From: Sacculina carcini
Taxonomy: Eukaryota > Arthropoda > Thecostraca > Sacculinidae
Length of the DNA stretch: 64,000 bases
Direction of reading: 5' to 3'
Assembly (NCBI GenBank): GCA_916048095.2
Contig: OU696591.1
Location: 1,100,001 to 1,164,000 of the forward strand
Shown: positions 23,384 through 34,992 of the stretch, piece by piece
Layout: every line of letters starts with the position of its first letter
Numbering within the stretch: position 1 is the first letter of the stretch
The notes under the pieces: model-generated
Database searches by the model: none
Seen by the model: the letters and a program-made list of their open reading frames with translations, nothing else
What the model was told of the DNA's origin: nothing
Program-made: the position numbers and the translations under genes

Positions 23384-25488
23384 ATGTCGGAGGACACTTT
23401 GGTGAGTTTGGTAATACCAGGTTTTTCAACTTCACCGCTCACGAGTTTCAAAATGTTTTCAACTACGTCAAACAGGTCTTTTTTCAGAAACCAACTACTG
23501 CAGTATATTGTTTTTTAATTTAAATTTAGTCTCTAGACGACGCTGGATGTCACAACACATTTTTACGGAATCGCGGCTCATTTTTGTGTTGCCTTTGAGC
23601 TAAATTAACGTATGTTGAAATATTTTAGTGTGATTAGTATGTGTGGCGTTCTAAATTTATTGTTTTGTGTTAATGTTGAGTATATTTTATGCATTGGTTT
23701 TGTGGACACATGTGTAGCAGTTTCATTTCTACACTATTCGGCTTGACTTTATCCGGTGGTAGCCGTGTTCACACAGCGGAACGTGCCATATGTAATCTTA
23801 ACAGGCTGATGTGCACGCTTAACAATAACATTGCCTCACATAATTATATTTAGTACACAAATTTGGTATTTTCGTGCTTGTATGTCAATTTATTTCAATC
23901 AACTTTGAAAATATTTCGCTGATAGTATTGAAATCTCCCTAATAAACATCCTGATGATTGAATATGCTTAAATATAGGCCGAAAATTACGAAATATTGTT
24001 ATTTTAAGTAATTTAATATGCGATCACCGGGAGGTAATGGGTTAACAATGTCATTACTGTGTTGTACGATCAGTTGGATTCGTTCGACGCCTCCAAGAAG
24101 AAGCGCAAGAAGAAGAAGTTGCCGTTCGATCTGGACGCGGCTCTCAGCGAGACCGCATCTCCGGCAGCGTCAGACCCGGCAACCGGCGCAGTTTCTTCGT
24201 CATCTGCAGCCGCCGCAGTCGCTGCGTCCTCATCAGCTGTTGCTGCTTCTGCAGGATCAGATGAGTCGCAGTCAGGCCCATCAAGCGCCAGCGAGTCTGT
24301 TGTCAAGGGTGAATGTGAGTCTCTCTCTCTCTCTCTCACTCTCTCTGTCCGCTTGATTTTCCTCTATCACAATATCTCTCAATATTTCTCTCCGATTCCC
24401 CGCTGAGCCATTTCTTCATTTTCCACACAACAGCGCTGATAAATTCAATAAATTCAGTTGCTACATCAAAATATATGTCAAGATGCCATTGGAAACAAAA
24501 ATAAACGAATTTCAATTGATTAAAACACACATAGTTGTCCTGTTCTGTCCGACCTTTAGCTTCTCACTTGACAACTCTTCCATTTCCCACCAGACAGGGG
24601 AGTTTCCCACAGGTTAAGAACCACTGGTGTATCCAGTGACATTGCCAGGAGTTCTCTGATGGCGGGCTGAGGAAAAATGCGGAGGCTTGGCGAAACATGA
24701 GAAACTACACTTGGAATGTTCATGGCCGGGATTTGGGGGGAGGAGGTTCAGGGGGGCCTGATAGATTTTTGGGGGCTTCAGCTCCTCTAACCCCCCCCCC
24801 CCGTTGACGTCGTCACTGTGTCTTCTTTCTACTTTGATCGTGGGTGTTCTTATCTCTCCCCCTCCCTCTCTCCTTGTCTTTCTCTATTGCGTCTATGTTG
24901 TGTTGTGTTGTGTATTTGCTTGCTGACCGCACAGGCATTGATCTCAGTCTGGAGACGCTCGGCAAAAAGAAGAAAAAGAAGAAAGCGCTGAATCTGGACG
25001 AATTGAACGAGAATTTGCCGACAATTAGCGAGAACAGGGCTGTGTCCGCCTCTGCCACCTCCGATTACCCCACCACCACAGCCACTAGCTCCGCCACTGC
25101 CACTAACAACACTGATGTTCCTGCCGACAACGACCAGGTCCTACCTCTCTCTCTCTCTCTCTCCGCTACTCTCTCTCTCTCGGTGTATATACATCCCTGT
25201 CATATCTGTGTGTATGTGTTTGAGTGCATGTCGGTTCATGTGTGTCTGTGTGTCTGTCTGTGTGTGTGTGTGCTTGTATGTCTATGTGCCGACTATGTTT
25301 GAACGTAGGTGTGTGTGTGTGTGTATGTTTATTGGTGGCAGGCGGCCGAGATGGACATGGATTTGTCGATGGATTTCGCTCTGGGCAAGAAGAAGAAGCG
25401 AAAGAAGAAGGACATTGAAGAATTGATGGCCGACGGAGCCGACAAGGAGAATGAAGCTGGTCGTTACGCCTCGCCTGCTCTCTCTCTC

Positions 25489-25533
<45 letters not shown>

Positions 25534-26395
25534 CTTATCTTTCTATTTTTGTCTGTTTTATCTTTCTTCCCATTTGCTCGCCTCGTTTTTTTTGTTTCAC
25601 GTTTTTGTTTTTCCAACTATGTTTTTATATCTTTCAATCTTCACTTTCTTTTGTTCGCCATTCGTCTTGCTTCTCCCTCGCTCTTCTCTTCTACTCATCT
25701 CTTTTTCTCTCTCTCTCTCTCTCTTTGTCTCTGTTTCAATTACGGTGTATGGTTCGTGTTGTTCCAGTGTGTGCATTTGTGTGTGTATTTACGCGTGTGT
25801 GTGTTTTGTGTATATTCATGTGTGTGTGTGTGTTTTGTGTATATTCATGTGTGTGTATGTATATACTTGTATGCGTATATATCTATGTGTGTATTTGTGT
25901 GTGTGTGTGTGCGTGTAATTGTATGTATATTGTTTTGTGTATATTCATGTGTGTGTATGCATGTTTAAAGTTGTATATTTATATGTACTTGTATATGCAC
26001 TTGTGTGTGTGTGTGTGTGTGTGTGTGTTTTGCTGGTGGTACAGACGACATGGCCGGCGTGCCGGTGTGGTTGAGTAGCGAGCGAGACTACACCTACGAC
26101 GAACTGTTAACTCGTGTGTTTGATATTATGCGCGAACGCAACCCTGACATGGTGGCCGGCGAGAAACGCAAATTCGTCATGCGACCGCCGCAAGTGGTGC
26201 GACTCGGCGCCAAAAAAACCAGCTTCGTCAACTTTCCCGACATCTGTAAAATGTACGTGTCTCTGTGTGTCTGTCTGTCTGTGTGTGTGTATGTGTAGTG
26301 TGTGTGCGTGTGCTTTTAGCGTGAGTTTTTAAAAGACCTACGTGTATGAAGCGCTTTATAAATGTCTTAGTGTACTGTATGATGGTAGGCATGCG

Positions 26396-26451
<56 letters not shown>

Positions 26452-29400
26452 TGTGTGTGATAGGCTGCATCGACAGCCGCAGCATTTGTTGGCGTTTTTG
26501 TTTGCCGAGTTGGGCACGTCAGGCTCGGTGGACGGCACCAATCAGCTGATTATCAAGGGCCGCTTCCAGCAGAAACAAATTGAAACCGTGCTGCGTCGCT
26601 ACATCAAGGCATTGACTCATAATCACACACTGACACATTGACTCATAATAACACACTGACACATTGACTCATAATAACACATTGACTCATAATGACACAC
26701 TGACACATTGACTCATAATCACACACTGACACATTGACACATTGACTCATAATCACATAATGACACATTGACTCATAATGACACATTGACTCACAATGAC
26801 ACATTGACTCATAATGACACACTGACACATTGACTCATAATGACACACTGACACATTGACTCATAATGACACACTGACACATTGACTCATAATAACACAC
26901 TGACACGTTGACTCATAATCACACACTGACATATTGACTCATAATCACACACTGATACATTGACTCATAATGACACACTGACACATTGACTCATAATGAC
27001 ACATTGACTCATAATGACACATTGACTCATAATGACACACTGACACATTGACTCATAATGACACACTGACACATTGACTCATAATGACACATTGACTCAT
27101 AATCACACACTGATACATTGACTCATAATGACAAACTGACACATTGACTCATAATGACACATTGACTCATAATGACACACTGACACATTGACTCATAATG
27201 ACACACTGACACATTGACTCATAATCACACACTGACACGTTGACTCATAATCACACACTGATACATTGACTCATAATGACACACTGACACATTGACTCAT
27301 AATGACACATTGACTCATAATCACACACTGACACATTGACTTATAATGACACACTGACACATTGACTCATAATAACACACTGACACACTGACTCGTAATG
27401 ACACATTGACTCATAATGACACACTGACACATTGACTCATAATAACACACTGACACACTTACTCATAATCACACACTGACACATTGACTCATAATCACAC
27501 ACTGACATATTGACTCATAATCACACACTGATACATTGACTCATAATGACACACTGACACATTGACTCATAATGACACATTGACTCATAATGACACATTG
27601 ACTCATAATGACACACTGACACATTGACTCATAATGACACACTGACACATTGACTCATAATGACACATTGACTCATAATCACACACTGATACATTGACTC
27701 ATAATGCCAAACTGACACATTGACTCATAATGACACATTGACTCATAATGACACACTGACACATTGACTCATAATGACACACTGACACATTGACTCATAA
27801 TCACACACTGACACGTTGACTCATAATCACACACTGATACATTGACTCATAATGACACACTGACACATTGACTCATAATGACACATTGACTCATAATCAC
27901 ACACTGACACATTGACTTATAATGACACACTGACACATTGACTCATAATAACACACTGACACACTGACTCGTAATGACACATTGACTCATAATGACACAC
28001 TGACACATTGACTCATAATAACACACTGACACACTTACTCATAATCACACACTGACACATTGACTCATAATGACACACTGACACGTTGACTCATAATGAC
28101 ACACTGACACACTGACTCATAATCACACACTGACACATTGACTTATAATGACACACTGACACATTGACTCATAATAACACACTGACACACTGACTCGTAA
28201 TGACACATTGACTCATAATAACACACTGATACGTTGACTCATAATGACACACTGACACATTGACTCATAATGACACATTGACTCATAATGACACACTGAC
28301 ACATTGACTCATAATGGCACACTGACACATTGACTCATAATAACACACTGACACACTGACTCATAATCACACACTGACACGTTGACTCATAATCACACAC
28401 TGACACATTGACTCATAATAACACATTTACTCATAATGACACACTGACACATTGACTCATAATGACACACTGACACGTTGACTCATAATGACACACTGAC
28501 ACACTGACTCATAATCACACACTGACACATTGACTTATAATGACACATTGACTCATAATAACACACTGACACACTGACTCGTAATGACACATTGACTCAT
28601 AATGACACACTGACACATTGACTCATAATAACACACTGACACATTGACTCATAATAACACATTGACACACTGACTCGTAATGACACATTGACTCATAATG
28701 ACACACTGACACATTGACTCATAATGACACACTGACACGTTGACTCATAATGACACACTGACACATTGACTCATAATGACACACTGACACATTGACTCAT
28801 AATGACACACTGACACATTGACTCATAATGACACACTGACACATTGACTCATAATGACACACTGACACGTTGACTCATAATCACACACTGACACATTGAC
28901 TCATAATGACACACTGACACATTGACTCATAATGACACACTGACACATTGACTCGTAATGACACATTGACTCATAATGGCACACTGACACATTGACTCAT
29001 AATGACACACTGACACGTTGACTCATAATGACACATTGAAACAATAACATTCTGGCACACTGACACATTGACACCAACCAATACACACATATATTGACAC
29101 ACTGACTCATAATGACACATTGACTCATAATGACACACTGACACATTGACTCATAATGACACACTGACACGTTGACTAATAAAGACACACTGACACATTG
29201 ACACCAACCAACACACACATATATTGACACACTGACTCATAATGACACATTGACTCATAATGACACACTGACACATTGACTCATAATGACACACTGACAC
29301 GTTGACTCATAAAGACACACTGACACATTGACACCAACCAACACACACATATATTGACACATTGACACACTGACTCATATTGACACATTGACTCATAATG

Positions 29401-32042
29401 ACACATTGACTCATAAAGACACACTGACACATTGACACCAACCAACACACACATATATTGACACACTGACTCATAATGACACATTGACTCATAATGACAC
29501 ACTGACACATTGACTCATAATAACACACTGACACGTTGACTCATAATGACACACTGATACATTGACTCATAATGACACACTGACACATTGACTCATAATG
29601 ACACATTGACTTATAATGACACATTGACTCATAATGACACACTGACACATTGACTCATAATGACACACTGACACGTTGACTCATAAAGACACACTGACAC
29701 ATTGACACCAACCAACACACACATATATTGACACATTGACACACTGACTCATAATGACACACTGACACATTGACTCATAATAACACACTGACACGTTGAC
29801 TCATAATGACACACTGATACATTGACTCATAATGACACACTTACACATTGACTCATAATGACACATTGACTCATAATAACACACTGACACGTTGACTCAT
29901 AATGACACACTGATACATTGACTCATAATGATACACTGACACATTGACTCATAATGACACACTATACATTGACTCATAATAACACACTGACACATAATCA
30001 CACACTGACACATTGACACCAACCAACACACACATATATTGACACATTGACACACTGACTCATATTGACACATTGACTCATAATGACACATTGACTCATA
30101 ATGACACACTGACACGTTGACTCATAAAGACACACTGACACATTGACACCAACCAACACACACATATATTGACACACTGACTCATAATGACACATTGACT
30201 CATAATGACACACTGACACATTGACTCATAATAACACACTGACACGTTGACTCATAATGATACACTGACACATTGACACCAACCAACACACACATATATT
30301 GACACATTGACACACTGACTCATAATGACACATTGACTCATAATGACACACTGACACATTGACTCATAATGACACACTGACACATTGACTCGTAATGACA
30401 CATTGACTCATAATGACACACTGACACGTTGACTCATAATGACACATTGAAACAATAACATTCTGGCACACTGACACATTGACACCAACCAATACACACA
30501 TATATTGACACATTGACACATATACTGACATGTGTTATATTAGTTGTTGTCTGTTATCAAATTGAAATGACTGAGTATGTGAACCTGCCGCGCGTGTGTG
30601 TGTGTTAGTGGGTGTGTGTGTACATGTGGTACATGTACATACATATCTCTGTGTGTGTGTGTGTGTGTGTGTATGTGTGGGTATATATGTGTTCATACGA
30701 ATTTTTCTTGTCTTATGCATTAATATCATCATTCTGGCCATGGAATTGGTATTTTATTTGTGATATTTATACGCGATATTTATATTTATGTACGCGAGCA
30801 TTTGTAAGTGCATTGGACCTCCAAGTATCGGAATACTTTCTCTGTTCCAATCAAAAGCCCATGAAATACGTATTAATTACTCGTCCAAATATTGGAAAAC
30901 AAGGATTTCTGTGTGATTCTTAAATAGAAGATGTATGTAATATATTGACTCCAGCTTGTTGACTGACAACAGTTGACTATGACAAACTGATTGGTAGAGA
31001 TGAGTGACTTATTAGCGCCAGCTGTGAACACATACACAGACATATTATTAGGTATAAGCAAACTAGTCACTTAGGCGGTCACTTAGAACCATAGATTGGT
31101 GAAGGTCTCGCACAAGAATCATGCAGAAATTTGGACCTTCATGTAACATTGATAATTACTATTAATATTACATTGGAGAATAATGATGTATTAAACATTG
31201 AACAAGAGGGTCTCTCCTGCAAACTGCAGCATATCAAAACCATGACGTCCAGAGGAGAACTCCGCACAGCTGAATAATTGTTTGAGTTAGTGAAAAATAT
31301 GGGTTGAATTATTTGAGAAAGATGCAAACTGATAAATAATAAGGGAATATTATGTTAAAAATGCATGATTTAGAGTATAAAAAGTGTTGATTAGCATTGG
31401 TATAGCATATGGTTGGAGGGTCAACTGTATGTGTGTGTATGTGTGTGTGTGTTAGGAGTATGTCACATGTCACATCATAATGTAATGTGTATGTGTGTGT
31501 GTCAGGAGTATGTCACATGTCACATCATAATGTAATGTGTATGTGTGTGTGTGTGTGTGTGTTAGGAGTATGTCACATAATAATGTAATGTGTGTGTGTG
31601 TGTTAGGAGTATGTCACATCATAATGTAATGTGTATGTGTGTGTGTTAGGAGTATGTCACATGTCACATCATAATGTAATGTGTGTGTGTGTGTGTGTCA
31701 GGAGTATGTCACATGTCACATCATAATGTAATGTGTATGTGTGTGTGTGTGTCAGGAGTATGTCACATAATAATGTAATGTAATGTGTGTGTGTGTGTGT
31801 GTTAGGAGTATGTGACATGTCACACTTGTCGTTCAGCTGATACAATTCTACAGAAGGATACTCGGCTGTTTTTCTTGCAGTGTGAGTCTTGTGGCAGTCG
31901 CTGTACCGTCGCATCCATCAAGTCTGGCTTCCAGGTATCCTCCTCCTCTGTCTCTCCGTCTCCCCCCTCTCTCTCTCTCTCACACACACGCGCTATACAT
32001 GTGTGTTTGTTTATTATACGCGTGTGGTATTTGCAGCAAGTG

Positions 32043-32087
<45 letters not shown>

Positions 32088-32465
32088 ACACACACACACA
32101 CTGAGTGCAATGTTTACATGTCAATGTGCATGTGTGTTTGTGTTCGAAATATACAGCTAGCTTTGTGTGTTATTGTATTGTGAATACGTTGGTGTCTGTG
32201 TTAGTCTATGTGTGTGTGTCAGAGTGAGTGTGTTATTGTGTGTATGTGTTTTTTAACGTTTATTTTGCAAGATATAAGATGTATGTTTTGCAGCATATTC
32301 AATGCACACTAAAAACACACACACAAACACACGCACACACACAATAACACGATTATACACACACACACACAGAGACAATATTAATTACACAATGTTAATA
32401 TTAGTTTGTGTGTCTGACAGGCTGTTACTGGCAAGCGATCTGCACTCAGGGCCAAGGCAAGCTGA
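23384..32465 (+). CDS. EIF2S2: Translation initiation factor eIF2 subunit beta, eight coding exons
   Basis: Exons 23384-23401, 24074-24308, 24935-25137, 25342-25459, 26045-26252, 26464-26608, 31806-31934 and 32421-32465 sum to 1,101 nt (366 residues plus TGA) with consistent phases. The protein is eIF2-beta, part of the GTP-binding heterotrimer that brings initiator tRNA to the 40S ribosome. Three N-terminal lysine blocks ([23 protein letters not shown]) are the K-boxes that bind eIF5 and eIF2B-epsilon. The conserved core includes [31 protein letters not shown] and [22 protein letters not shown]2-C2 zinc ribbon (CHTCRSADT ... CESCGSRC) follows, and the protein ends [13 protein letters not shown]. 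Intron 6 uses an apparent GC donor and contains a 3.9 kb satellite and an acceptor-site array. Other introns carry (CT)n after the donor and (TG)n before the acceptor. Confidence 0.96.
24617..24632 (+). mobile_element. Solo hAT-like terminus
   Basis: AGGTTAAGAACCACTG is close to the complement of the CAGTGGTTCTTAACCT termini of Charlie-type hAT elements. No matching left end or duplication is visible, so it is a remnant at best. It lies in an EIF2S2 intron. Confidence 0.35.
24637..24830 (+). mobile_element. Degenerate copy of CAGTGGCGG-type element
   Basis: The stretch reads as a diverged CAGTGGCGGCGCCAGGATTTT terminus followed by GGGCTGAGGAAAAATGCGGAG and GCTTGGCGAAACATGA. These match the complements of 34930-34992 and 40790-40871. 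It ends in a C-run near 24790-24803. It is non-coding and lies in an EIF2S2 intron. Confidence 0.55.
25478..25530. repeat. CT repeat after EIF2S2 exon 4 donor
   Basis: A (CT)n tract begins about 20 bp inside intron 4. Similar tracts start introns 2 (24320-24345) and 3 (25145-25180). Confidence 0.92.
26611..30535. repeat. 3.9 kb TTGACTCATAATGACACA satellite in EIF2S2 intron 6
   Basis: Tandem 20- and 30-bp units combine ACACATTGACTCATAATG with ACACACTG. The array begins at the very first bases of intron 6. Variants (CGTTG, CTGACTCG, AATCAC, AATAAC) allow a longer ~575-bp repeat period to be recognised at 26.9-28.05 kb. From about 29030 a second module containing CACCAACCAACACACACATA is interspersed. 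The sense frames encode nothing real. Confidence 0.97.
30804..31429. mobile_element. Possible pogo-like MITE in EIF2S2 intron 6
   Basis: GCATTGGACCTCCAAGTATC on the left and the complement of CAGTTGACCCTCCAACC on the right are imperfect inverted ends, the right end abutting TA. The 600-bp interior is AT-rich and non-coding. The end match is partial, so the call is tentative. Confidence 0.4.
31440..31805 (+). repeat. Tandem array of duplicated 3' splice sites
   Basis: Units of about 40-60 bp each contain a (TG)n tract, TTAG or TCAG, and then GAGTATGTCACAT, the start of EIF2S2 exon 7. Acceptor AG dinucleotides are at 31454, 31504, 31564, 31605, 31648, 31700 and 31754, and the true one is at 31804. 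The decoys differ from the exon at position 9 (GTC for GTG) and run into CATAATGTAATG. In the EIF2S2 frame they therefore read a few correct residues and then meet TAA. Confidence 0.95.
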
Positions 32466-32469
32466 AATG

Positions 32470-32890
32470 GATGTCTGTCTGTGTGTCACTGTGTGTGTGT
32501 GTGTTTGTGTTTGTGAGTGTGTGTGTGTGTGTGTTTGTGTCGGTGTGTGAGTGTGTGTGTGTGTGTTTCAGTGTGTGTGTGTCTGTCTGTGTGAGTGTGT
32601 GAGAGAGTATGTGTGTGTTCGATTGTGTTTCCACGTGTAAATATGTACTTTGGAATTACTCATGGACATATGGACAAGAGAGTGTGTGTGTTTGTATCGG
32701 TGTTTGTGTTAGTGTGTGTGTGTTTGTGTCGGTGTGTGTGTGTTTGTATCCGTGTTTGTGTGTTTGTGTTAGTGTGTGTGTGTGTGTGTGTGTTTGTGTG
32801 TGTGTCAGTGTGTTTGTGTGTGTCAGTGTGTGTGTCGGTGTGTTAGTGTGTGTGTGTGTTTGTGTGTCAGTGTGTGTGTGTATTGTCAAC
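32470..32890. repeat. TG repeats in EIF2S2 3' region
   Basis: TG, TTTG and GTCGGTG-type repeats follow the EIF2S2 stop codon and are presumably part of the 3' UTR. An AATAAA at 33017-33022 is a candidate poly(A) signal. Confidence 0.85.
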
Positions 32891-33022
32891 TTTTCAACCC
32901 CCGTTTTTCTGTATTTGATAAGTATAAATTTCAATGTATTAACTGTTAAACACGCACGCATGTGTGTGTGTTTTAGTTTTACATGTCGTTTTTGTTGGTC
33001 GGGTTCGGGACTTGAAAATAAA

Positions 33023-34294
33023 CACACTCACAAATGACAAACAATTGTTGGATGCGATTATTCTTGTAAATGGCTTATTAAAAAATACTCTCGAAAATCT
33101 CAGTTTTTTGGAGTTTTTTCACAGTTCACTGCGTGTTAGCAGAATTGCGCTATTGTTATTTATTTGGCCGAATGTATTTTCTACTCATTCAGCTCAAGAT
33201 TGAAATAATTCTAGAAATTAAGTAGATGTGCAGCTTTGTCTGGCCACAAACCAGATCCAAAGCTGCATACCCCAATTCGACCTTGATATCCTAAACCAAC
33301 TACACATTATGGACAGATTACATAAGAGGGTAAAGAAGAAGCAAAATGATGAAATAATTTGTGACCAGAAGATACACATAGCAATAAGTTATAATGCTTT
33401 TATTGTCTAGTACCTCACACACAAACTCAAACCTTAGTTAGTAATCATTTCTTGACGTAGAAGAGGAGGTACGCATATTCGATGATTTCCCCTTCTTGGG
33501 CATGATAAAGGATCAGTTGTAGGACCTTCTCTTCGTCGTCGTCTGCAAGATGAGGTCAGGTCGCGGAGGTCAGGCGAGATTCCTGGAAAAAGATTGAGAA
33601 TTTTATTTCCTCTGTTGAATGAATGAACGAAAGTTATTCGATATTCACTTGGTCGTTGACGGCTCCCACGGGATTGAGGGTTGAGGCTGAATCCAAATCA
33701 CTGGCCTTCTAGCCCTTGTCGATCACGATCGGGATGAGGCTGAATCCGTGGGATGAGGCCGGCGGGGGAGATGACTGTCTCTTTTGAATTTCTTTTGGTT
33801 CTTCCTTCTTCGAAGATTTCTTTTGATGATTGTTGTGAATCCGAGATGCGAGCTGCCGCCGACAAAACAAAAATCGACGGCGGCAGCGTTTGGCGGAAAA
33901 CGGGAGCGACGAAAAATCCATCGACAAACAAACAATAAAAGTCCTCAAACAGACACAAATGACCTCAATGACCTTGAAAATGACCTCGTAGGTCAACAAA
34001 ACCTAGCATATGACCAAGTTTAATCAAAATCGGTCTAGTGGTTTAGGAGGAGATAGGATACAAACAGACATTTAGACAGTTCGCAATCAGTTTCTACGAT
34101 GATTTTTACCATCAATTCGGCCGAATTGGATTATATGCGAAGGAAGTCGCTAGAAACGAGATTGCACGTGCTCGGATTGATAAAAACAACTATGCTGAGA
34201 AGAGAAAATCAACTAAAATTCACGTAACATGAACACAAAATTCATGACACATTACATAGACGCGCTACCAAATAATGCCCGCCTAAATATTGTC
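33023..34294. other. Repeat-derived intergenic DNA with a possible minus-strand exon
   Basis: On the minus strand, 33438-33545 reads as a TTGCAG acceptor followed by about 33 codons (ending LLFYVKK and a stop). I do not recognise the product, and it could be a transposon exon. At 33990-34080 the sequence ATCAAAATCGGTCTAGTGG followed by TTTAGGAGGAGATA resembles a motif common in the 3' regions of invertebrate transposable elements. Nothing else can be supported. Confidence 0.35.
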
Positions 34295-34560
34295 CGCCTC
34301 GTAGCCGAGTGGCTAAGACGCACGCTCTGTGTACGAGAAGTCCAGGGTTCGGTTCCCTGGCGAGGTGAAACGTTTGGGCTCGTTTCTGAAAGGGTAGCCC
34401 AATTGTCGCAATGCGGGTTTTGTGTGCGCGCAGCCGTGCAGTTTCTGTGCTGGCGGTGACTGCAAAACCCGTGCGGCCGGACCTGCGGTGTGCCAGCCGG
34501 GGCCGTGAGGCTTTGCCCATGCATAAATTCACGCGAACATTAGCCTTTCAATTGTTGTGT
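34295..34560 (+). repeat. tRNA-derived SINE (second family)
   Basis: The head (34295-34368) folds like a tRNA. A 7-bp acceptor stem CGCCTCG pairs with CGAGGTG with one G-U pair, the A-box GTAGCCGAGTGGCTAAG is Ser/Leu-like, and a T-arm CAGGGTTCGGTTCCCTG is intact. The anticodon stem is too irregular for a functional tRNA. A GC-rich unrelated body follows (CGCAATGCGGG, CAAAACCCGTGCGGCCG) and then an AT-rich tail, the standard SINE layout. Confidence 0.75.
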
Positions 34561-34599
34561 TCAAATGCGTAATTTATCATCATCACCAAATAATACATT

Positions 34600-34992
34600 T
34601 ACATAGACGGTGATATATTTGCCAAGCCCCCCCAAAATGATAATCATGTACACTAAAACTTGTTACCACTGTAAATGAAGCCTTATTGACCTAAATGCAC
34701 GTCATTTCATTTTAGACTACTAGGTGGTTCTGTATTGATTACAGTGTACCGCGCAGATATAAGAGAACCCCGGTTATAAGAGAGTATTTCTTCCAGCCCA
34801 TCTATACTTTTCGTGTAATTTCCCCGGATATATGAGATATTTGTTCTTTTACTTCGCTCTTCGAGGATTCAGCGCTCCAGTCCCTTATTATAATATTATG
34901 TAGTCAGCGTTCGAGTGTAGTTCTTCCTGCTTCGCCAAGCCCCTACAACTTTTTCCTTAGCCCCCCCAGTGGGAAAATCCTGGGGCCGCCGC
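34600..34992 (-). mobile_element. CAGTGGCGG-type element copy with internal pogo-like piece
   Basis: The right edge GGGGCCGCCGCTG and the preceding AGCCCCCCCAGTGGGAAAAT match, in complement, the family at 24637-24830 and 40700-40871. The region around 34745-34850 has ACCCCGGTTATAAGAGAG, a motif seen at Tc1/pogo-type ends, suggesting a second element nested inside. There is no coding capacity. Confidence 0.45.

Noticed and set aside
28997-30219. Minus-strand MSQC repeat frames
   Set aside because: They are satellite translations without codon-level constraint.
26611-30535. CRISPR-like array
   Set aside because: Units are contiguous satellite repeats without unique spacers in an animal intron.
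34295-34368. Functional tRNA gene
   Set aside because: The acceptor and T arms pair, but the anticodon arm does not form a regular stem and 7-base loop. A SINE body follows.
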